From Lentisphaeria bacterium (GTDB lineage Bacteria > Verrucomicrobiota > Lentisphaeria > Victivallales > Victivallaceae), in the NCBI GenBank assembly GCA_017507125.1, contig JAFWBQ010000114.1, forward strand, positions 1 through 37,441: a stretch of 37,441 nucleotides of DNA. Reading direction: 5' to 3'. Made by a program: the position numbers and the translations under genes. The notes under the pieces are model-generated. The model was not told the DNA's origin. It was given only the letters and a program-made list of their open reading frames with translations, and searched no databases. Below, in pieces: positions 32,363 to 37,441 of the stretch (position 1 is its first letter; every line of letters begins with the position of its first letter).

Positions 32363-33637
32363 TCACTCCAAAGCCCCTGCGGCTTCCTCCGGTGAAGCGA
32401 CTTCGATGATCCTGTATCCCTGATCGGCGAGCTGCTTTTTCTGGAATCCCAGATTCTTGTTCATCTGCTGGATGAGAATACGCTTGCCGTTGGCACGGAA
32501 GGTGTTGCAGACCTTCTGCAAAGCTGCCACATCGCTCAAGGTGAAGGCGCGGCGGTAAAGAACAGCGATCTTCTCAGCGCGGCCGGGGATATCAAATCCC
32601 CCTTCGATAAGGGCGCCGATCATCCGCTCAAAACCGATGGAAAAACCGCAGGCGCAGACGTCGGAGCCAATATATTTGCCGATCATCTTGTCATATCTTC
32701 CGCCGCCGGCAATGGAAATGCCTTTGAAACTTTCAGCGCGGATCTCGAAAATAGTACCTGTGTAATATCCCATACCCCGCACAAGGGTGGGATCAAAGAC
32801 AAACTTCGTATCCTCTGCGGAAGTCAGTTCGCGCACAGTGTCAATAATGGATCTTAAATTTTCACCTGTTCCCTCAGGGAGGACTTCAGCAAGAGTTCCG
32901 GTGCAGAATGCAAGAGCATCCTCAGCATTCCGGAGCTTCTCAAAGAAGTCATAATAAAGCTCAACAGACTCAGACGCATAACCGGAGTCAAGAAGCTCCT
33001 TTTGGACCCCTTCAGAACCGATCTTATCAAATTTGTCAAGAATGATCAGCACATCGCCGTGGGATTCTTCGGGGAACTTGCAGTAGTCCATCATGGCTTT
33101 CAGCAGACGGCGGTCATTGATGAGAACGGTGCACCCGCGGACGCCCGCCTTGTCCAGAAAGGTGGTGGTGGCGTGTATCAGTTCGATCTCTGCATTACAG
33201 CTGCTGTCACCCAGAATGTCGATGTCGCACTGGGTAAACTGACGGAACCTTCCCTTCTGGGGACGGTCGGCGCGCCAGACAGGACCGATCTGCATCGCCT
33301 TGAAAGGCAGAGAAAGGGCGGAAGCATTGTTGGCATAGTAACGCGCCAGGGGCACGGTCAGGTCATAACGCATGCCGGAGTCCACAAGATCAGCCTCATT
33401 TCCGGTAAGGGCATTGCCCAGCTTTTCGCCCCGCTTGAGGATCTTGAAGATAAGTTTCTCGTTTTCACCGCCCTGCTTGCTGCTCAGGTTTTCAATATGT
33501 TCCATGCAGGGAGTCTCGATCAGCGAGTACCCGAAAGAACGGTAGGTGGATTTAAGAAGATCCAGCAGATACTCCCGGATCTCGTTTTCGGCGGGGAGAA
33601 TATCTCTCATGCCTTTGACAGTCTGTTTGACGAACAT
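32363..33637 (-). CDS. hisS: Histidine--tRNA ligase
   Basis: The 424-residue class II synthetase charges tRNA-His. Motif 2 is GPVWRADRPQKGRFRQFTQCDID; the HisRS-specific signature LVRGMGYYTGTIFEI and motif 3 SIGFERM are present; the anticodon-binding domain is the C-terminal roughly 90 residues. The motif 2 spelling PQKGR, rather than PQ-x-GR with the usual RYE, is within family variation. AGGA lies 11 bases before the ATG. It follows nadA by about 50 bases. Confidence 0.96.
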   Translation of the reverse strand: MFVKQTVKGMRDILPAENEIREYLLDLLKSTYRSFGYSLIETPCMEHIENLSSKQGGENEKLIFKILKRGEKLGNALTGNEADLVDSGMRYDLTVPLARYYANNASALSLPFKAMQIGPVWRADRPQKGRFRQFTQCDIDILGDSSCNAEIELIHATTTFLDKAGVRGCTVLINDRRLLKAMMDYCKFPEESHGDVLIILDKFDKIGSEGVQKELLDSGYASESVELYYDFFEKLRNAEDALAFCTGTLAEVLPEGTGENLRSIIDTVRELTSAEDTKFVFDPTLVRGMGYYTGTIFEIRAESFKGISIAGGGRYDKMIGKYIGSDVCACGFSIGFERMIGALIEGGFDIPGRAEKIAVLYRRAFTLSDVAALQKVCNTFRANGKRILIQQMNKNLGFQKKQLADQGYRIIEVASPEEAAGALE

Positions 33638-33690
33638 AGTGTTTGAATCCTGTTGAATATGCCGGTGAACTCCGGCGGAAATAATAATTT

Positions 33691-34590
33691 TTATGAAAGA
33701 GCCAGCATCTTTTCAATGGGCTTGACGGCGTTTTCCATAACCTCAGGTGGCAGAATGATCTCATGCTGATTGAACTTGAGAGCGTCCCGCAGATCCTCAA
33801 GGGTGATCTTTTTCATATCGGGACAGATGATCTCAGGCGCAAGAGGGATGAATCTTTTGCCGGGATTTTCCTTTTTGAGCCGGTGGAGCAATCCGCTTTC
33901 AGTGGCAACCACAAAGGTGCTCTTATGGGAGTCTTTCACAAACTTGAGCATTCCGGCAGTGCTCAAAGCGGCGTCAGCGAGGGCGGTACACTCCACCTTG
34001 CACTCAGGATGGATGATAATGGCGGCATCGGGGAAGAACTCCCGCGCCCCCTTGAGCATCTCAGGTGTCACCTGATCGTGAACAGGGCAGCAGCCGTTCC
34101 AGAGCGCCATTTCAGTTCCCAGCTTGTTGTTGATGTTGCCTCCCAGATTACGGTCAGGCAGAAAGACGACTTTTTTCCCTTCAAGTGAGCGCACCACCTT
34201 TTCAGCGTTGCCGCTGGTGCAGCAGATATCCACCTGAGCCTTGGTTCCGGCGGTTGTGTTGACGTAAGCGGCAAAAACAGCATCAGGGAACTCGCTGCGC
34301 CACGCTTTGACCTGTTCCCCGTCAGCCATACGCGCCATGGGGCAGTCCGCGTCAGGATTGGGCAGCAGCACCGTGGACTCAGGAGAAAGCAGTTTGGCAG
34401 TTTCAGCCATAAAACGGACACCGCAGAAGACCATCAGCTTTGCCCCGGAAGAACGTGCCTTCATTGAGAGTTCAAGAGAATCCCCGGTAAAGTCTGCAAG
34501 CTCCTGAATTTCGGGCCGTACATAATTATGTGCAAGGATCAAGGCATTCTTTTCAGCCTTGAGGGCTTTGATCTCATCAATGATCCCCAT
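33691..34590 (-). CDS. nadA: Quinolinate synthase
   Basis: The 299-residue enzyme condenses iminoaspartate with dihydroxyacetone phosphate to make quinolinate, the first ring of NAD. The three [4Fe-4S] cysteines expected in the short NadA type are present: Cys83 (DADCPMARM), Cys168 (NGCCPVHDQ) and Cys256 (EIICPDMKK). HNYVRPEIQ and TGDSLELS are N-terminal family motifs, and NTTAGTKAQVD and ATESGLLH are also typical. The ATG at 34590 is chosen over upstream codons because AGGAG lies 8 bases before it. A strong terminator-like hairpin ends only about 26 bases upstream; no nadB or nadC is in the window. Confidence 0.96.
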   Translation of the reverse strand: MGIIDEIKALKAEKNALILAHNYVRPEIQELADFTGDSLELSMKARSSGAKLMVFCGVRFMAETAKLLSPESTVLLPNPDADCPMARMADGEQVKAWRSEFPDAVFAAYVNTTAGTKAQVDICCTSGNAEKVVRSLEGKKVVFLPDRNLGGNINNKLGTEMALWNGCCPVHDQVTPEMLKGAREFFPDAAIIIHPECKVECTALADAALSTAGMLKFVKDSHKSTFVVATESGLLHRLKKENPGKRFIPLAPEIICPDMKKITLEDLRDALKFNQHEIILPPEVMENAVKPIEKMLALS

Positions 34591-34609
34591 AAAAATTTCT
34601 CCTGTAATT

Positions 34610-34640
34610 AAAAACCGGGGGGCCTGAATCAAGCCCCCCG
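34610..34640 (-). terminator. Strong terminator-like hairpin between the NifU-like gene and nadA
   Basis: CGGGGGGC (34616-34623) and GCCCCCCG (34633-34640) form a perfect 8-bp G+C-rich stem. On the minus strand it is followed by a T-rich tract. It lies 17 bases past the NifU-like stop and about 26 bases before the nadA start. Confidence 0.85.
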
Positions 34641-34656
34641 TCGTATGTTTTGTTTG

Positions 34657-34887
34657 TCAGTCTACCCGGACCAGCTCGATCTCAGGATCCAGCTCTTCGC
34701 GAAGGATATGTTCCAGACCGCCTTTGATGGTCATAGCGGCGTGGGGACAGTGTCCGCAGGCGCCCCTCAGCCGGAGCTGAACAGTTTTTCCTTCGATGGC
34801 AACGATCTCAAGATCGCCGCCGTCGGCCTGAAGATGGACGCGGAGCTCATTGAGCCGGTCAGTGATTTTCTGTGCAAGATCATCCAT
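34657..34887 (-). CDS. NifU-like C-terminal domain protein (iron-sulfur carrier)
   Basis: The 76-residue protein is the free-standing NifU C-terminal (Nfu) domain: VHLQADGGDLEIV and RGACGHCPHAAMTIKGGLEHILREEL, with the CxxC pair at Cys44 and Cys47 that can hold or transfer a [4Fe-4S] cluster. The usual CGSC is CGHC here. The ATG at 34887 is supported by AAGGA 11 bases upstream. The next gene, nadA, encodes an Fe-S enzyme, which makes it a plausible client; that link is inference. Confidence 0.9.
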   Translation of the reverse strand: MDDLAQKITDRLNELRVHLQADGGDLEIVAIEGKTVQLRLRGACGHCPHAAMTIKGGLEHILREELDPEIELVRVD

Positions 34888-34915
34888 GATTGTAATAATC
34901 CTTCTGTTGAAAACC

Positions 34916-36835
34916 TTATTTTTCCACCGGCACCACAATACCGCGCATGATCACGTTCTGACAGAGCATGAAGATCAGGAAGGTGGGGATGGAGGCGATG
35001 ATCAGTGAGGAGTAGATCACAGCCTGGCAGCTGGACTGCTGCAGCTGATACAGCCAGGGCATCAGGGTCCACATCTTCTGGTCCTGACAGATCAGCAGTG
35101 CCATCATGAAGTTGCTGTAAGCATGGGTGAAGGCATTCAGAGCGATAACAGCCAGAATGGGCTTGGAAAGGCTCATGGTGATCTGGAGGAAGATACGGGT
35201 TTCAGAAGCACCGTCAAGCATGGCGCTTTCGTAAAGTTCCTTGGGCAGGGAGTCAAAGAATCCCTTGAGCAGGAAGATGCTGTAACCGTTGGCAAGACCG
35301 GGCAGAACCAGAGCGCCGAAGGTGTTCAGCAATCCCAACTCACGCATCATAAGGAAGTTGGGGATCTGGGTAACCATCTGGGGGAATGCCATGGTCAGCA
35401 TGAGGAAAAGCAGGATCTTGTAGGTGGAGGGCAGCTGGAAGCGGCTGAGAGCGTAAGCGGCCAGGGGGTTGAAGGTCAGAGCGCAGAGCACAGCCAGCGC
35501 GCAGTAGATAACAGTGTTGATCACACCGCGGCCCTGAAGGGCGATGTAGGCGAACACGGTCTTGAAGTTACGGGTGGCGAACTCCCAGCGCTGATGCTTC
35601 TTGTCAGCCATGATCTTGGTGTAGTGATACTCCCACTGGGGGGCGTCAACAACGTCAAAGGATTTATAGTTGGTGCCGAGAGCTTTGTTCATGGCGGCAA
35701 CGGTTTTGAATTTGTCTTTCAGGTAGTCCCGGAAGAGAAACTCAACACTGCAAAGATAGATGTTTTTGGCAGGGGCCTTGTGGAGGATCTTGGTCTGAGG
35801 ATCAAGCCAGCCCTTGAGGTAATCGCCGAAGTCGGAGACAAGTGCGCCATGATAGGGAGCAGGGATCTCGGTGGGGAGCTTGACTTCAGCAAAGGATTTG
35901 TATTTGGTGCCGTAGATCTTGTTCAGAGAAGCAACAGTGCCGTATTTGGCTGCGATGAACTTGCGGTAGGCAGGGTTCTGGGAGGCATCGACACGGATCC
36001 AGAAGAGGTTCAGGATCTCGCGGACGAAGAATTCCCAGTCTTCTTTTTCCTTGGCAGTTGCGTTGGCAGGGAAACGGCGGCTCAGACGCACGTCGGCGTA
36101 ATCCTTGTAGCTGGTCTTGTGGGATTTGTTGTAGGTGGCAACATCCTTGCTGTACTGAGGATAGATGAAGGATCCCTTGAAGAAACCGGAAGCATTCACA
36201 TAGACACGGTGGTGCTTGGGAGCGGTGCTCTTGTGCATATACCACTCTTCGTTATACCTCACAGTGGGGTTGGGGATGGTACGGCGGGGAGCGAAGGGAT
36301 TTTCGTTGACCATAAGAGCGTTCCAGGTGGCAAACTCAGTGCCCTTGGCATCGTTCATAGCGCTCAGGTCGCCGTCGAACTCTTCAAAGAGAGCATCCTT
36401 ATAGTGACGGAAGTTCTCAGGACGGGTGTTGTTGGAAACACCGGCGTGGCTGTGACCGAGGAAGTAGTAGTAGAAGGGGAAATTCTTCTTGTCCAGAAAC
36501 TCTTCCCACTCTTTGCAGAGCTTCTCTTTCTTATCCTGAGGAACAGGCAGCTGACGGAAGTCGTGCAGAGGCATGTTGTAAAGCATCTGAGCAGAGACGA
36601 TCAACTCGTTGAACAAAGATGCCACCGTCTTGCGGTAGTAGGCATCATCATCCACCAGATATGAAGGGATGAGCTTCAGTTCAGAAACGTCGGTAGAGGA
36701 CTTTCCGGTACCTGAAATCATCAGCCAGAAGGGATAGATCATGGTCAGAGCACCCAGGGTCAGCACCAGATAGATGGACCAGATAAGGCACCGGACTTTC
36801 AGACTTTTACGCCCGATCGTTGAAATAATACTCAT
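34916..36835 (-). CDS. MalG-type ABC sugar permease with a large extracytoplasmic insertion
   Basis: A 639-residue protein, more than twice the usual 270-300. Residues 17-40 are the first membrane helix. Residues 438-635 hold the remaining five or so helices with the EAA loop (LYESAMLDGASETRIFLQI, 534-552), as in MalG-family inner-membrane permeases. Residues 41-430 are an inserted hydrophilic region. It contains four copies of a motif of the form Y/F-x-T-V-A-x-x-N-K-x-x-G-T-x-Y-K-S-F-x-x-V at about 153-174, 228-249, 298-319 and 376-397, i.e. every 70-78 residues. The insertion lies between helix 1 and helix 2, so it should face the periplasm. AAGGA precedes the ATG by 10 bases. It is paired with the upstream permease. 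Confidence 0.9.
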   Translation of the reverse strand: MSIISTIGRKSLKVRCLIWSIYLVLTLGALTMIYPFWLMISGTGKSSTDVSELKLIPSYLVDDDAYYRKTVASLFNELIVSAQMLYNMPLHDFRQLPVPQDKKEKLCKEWEEFLDKKNFPFYYYFLGHSHAGVSNNTRPENFRHYKDALFEEFDGDLSAMNDAKGTEFATWNALMVNENPFAPRRTIPNPTVRYNEEWYMHKSTAPKHHRVYVNASGFFKGSFIYPQYSKDVATYNKSHKTSYKDYADVRLSRRFPANATAKEKEDWEFFVREILNLFWIRVDASQNPAYRKFIAAKYGTVASLNKIYGTKYKSFAEVKLPTEIPAPYHGALVSDFGDYLKGWLDPQTKILHKAPAKNIYLCSVEFLFRDYLKDKFKTVAAMNKALGTNYKSFDVVDAPQWEYHYTKIMADKKHQRWEFATRNFKTVFAYIALQGRGVINTVIYCALAVLCALTFNPLAAYALSRFQLPSTYKILLFLMLTMAFPQMVTQIPNFLMMRELGLLNTFGALVLPGLANGYSIFLLKGFFDSLPKELYESAMLDGASETRIFLQITMSLSKPILAVIALNAFTHAYSNFMMALLICQDQKMWTLMPWLYQLQQSSCQAVIYSSLIIASIPTFLIFMLCQNVIMRGIVVPVEK

Positions 36836-36862
36836 TTGTAAATATTCCTTATATGTGATTTG

Positions 36863-37441
36863 TTATTTCTTTTCAGAAGCACCGGCGTTCTTGAATTCCA
36901 CCTTGGAAAGGATCTGGAGCTGATAGACGGTGAAGCCGATCAGAATGAATGCCAGCATCCATGCCGCAGCGGTGGCAGGTCCGAAGTTCAGGTAGGTGAA
37001 GGCCTTGTACCAGATGTAGAGACCGGCGGTCTCAGTCTTGGTAGCGGCGTCACCGCCGGTCATAACAAGAATGTTACCGGTGGAGGCGTACCAGGAGGAG
37101 ATAAAGGCACCGACGAAGTTGATGACGATAAGAGCCTTCAATGTGGGGAACACAACGAAGAGGATCTTGTCGATAAAGGTGGCGCCGTCAAGGTCGGCGG
37201 CTTCATAGTAGTCTTCAGGAATACCCTTCAGTGCTGCAAGATAGATGAGACAGCCGGGTCCCATACCTGCCCACACCATGGGGATCACACATGAGATCAT
37301 AGCGGTGTTGGGGTTGAAGAGCCAGCGGTAGGGTTCGCTGTTGGTCTGAAGCAGACGGGGGAAGAAGTGGGAAAGAGTCTGACCGATGGATTCGTGTCCG
37401 GGGAAGAGGACAGGGAACGCCAGAGCACTCACAGCACCGAA
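36863..37441 (-). CDS. MalF-type ABC sugar permease, C-terminal part
   Basis: The gene enters from the right edge; its start is outside the window. About 192 codons are visible, with no in-frame stop up to the edge (F-G-A-V-S-A-L-A). Several membrane helices and the EAA loop (EDYYEAADLDGATFIDKILF) identify a binding-protein-dependent sugar permease of the MalF/UgpA group. It is 27 bases upstream of the MalG-type gene and would form the heterodimeric channel with it. Binding protein and ATPase genes are not in the window. Confidence 0.92.
   Translation of the reverse strand, partial: FGAVSALAFPVLFPGHESIGQTLSHFFPRLLQTNSEPYRWLFNPNTAMISCVIPMVWAGMGPGCLIYLAALKGIPEDYYEAADLDGATFIDKILFVVFPTLKALIVINFVGAFISSWYASTGNILVMTGGDAATKTETAGLYIWYKAFTYLNFGPATAAAWMLAFILIGFTVYQLQILSKVEFKNAGASEKK

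Noticed and set aside
33661..33680. GCCGG/CCGGC hairpin between nadA and hisS as a terminator
   Set aside because: The stem is only 5 bp and no T-run follows on either strand.
35123..36664. Long open frame (513 codons) on the plus strand opposite the MalG-type permease
   Set aside because: The permease frame has membrane helices, EAA motif and repeats. The opposite frame is low-complexity (many Gln, Glu, Gly, Val) with no motif and no upstream promoter.
1..37441. CRISPR arrays, tRNA genes, prophage genes
   Set aside because: No regularly spaced repeats, no cloverleaf-type T-loop GTTCGA/CCA pattern and no phage structural genes were recognised; this was by eye only.

Overview
The window reads as one stretch of a Gram-negative chromosome from the PVC superphylum, most likely Lentisphaerota (Victivallis-like). 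This is inferred from the mix of genes: two large exported DUF4838-type proteins next to a heparinase II/III-like protein, an ECF sigma factor tail to tail with a eukaryote-like Ser/Thr kinase fused to sulfatase-modifying-factor and C-type-lectin-like modules, an FHA protein coupled to a PEGA lipoprotein, and a sugar ABC permease with a huge extracytoplasmic insertion. A family 9 glycosyltransferase, a membrane-fusion protein and lipobox signals point to an outer membrane. No species is claimed.

Layout. 1-141: right end of an IS3-family element. 164-1862 (minus): small secreted protein and HlyD-like adaptor. 2065-5468: transmembrane kinase/FGE/lectin-like protein (plus), overlapping the 3' end of an ECF sigma gene (minus). 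5566-6342: rpsD with terminator, leader hairpin and promoter. 6345-9650: MFS transporter, then a LeuC/LeuD-type dehydratase pair (plus) with its own promoter and terminator. 9664-20983 (minus): metallophosphoesterase, family 9 glycosyltransferase, secreted protein, alpha/beta hydrolase, heparinase-like protein and two DUF4838 proteins, all tightly spaced. 21028-21428 (minus): RNase P RNA. 21481-24290 (minus): enolase, SGNH hydrolase, class I glutamine amidotransferase-like hydrolase. 24312-25337: secreted protein with two thioredoxin domains. 25468-27912 (plus): tmk-holB-YgjP-like operon. 27916-30975 (minus): FHA membrane protein and PEGA lipoprotein. 31039-37441 (minus): MalF-type and MalG-type permeases, NifU-like protein, nadA, hisS, XRE-cupin regulator and a pseudouridine synthase.

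How it works together. The 9.7-18 kb block looks like a polysaccharide-use island: two exported DUF4838 proteins with C-terminal CBM9/DOMON-like modules could act outside the cytoplasm, while the heparinase-like lyase and the esterase-like hydrolase have no visible signal peptide and may act on imported fragments. The permease pair at the right edge belongs to the oligosaccharide-import class, but no link to that island is shown. Kinase, sigma factor, FHA protein and PEGA protein suggest phosphorylation-based envelope signalling.

Twelve putative promoters share one architecture, a TTG-type -35, exactly 17 bases, and mostly TATATT; a thirteenth, upstream of the metallophosphoesterase, has the same spacing but a poorer -35. 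Several carry an upstream TGTGC/TGCGC extension. No tRNA, CRISPR array or intact mobile element was seen. The only gene-free stretch over 300 bases outside protein genes (20941-21550) holds rnpB, its promoter and a terminator.
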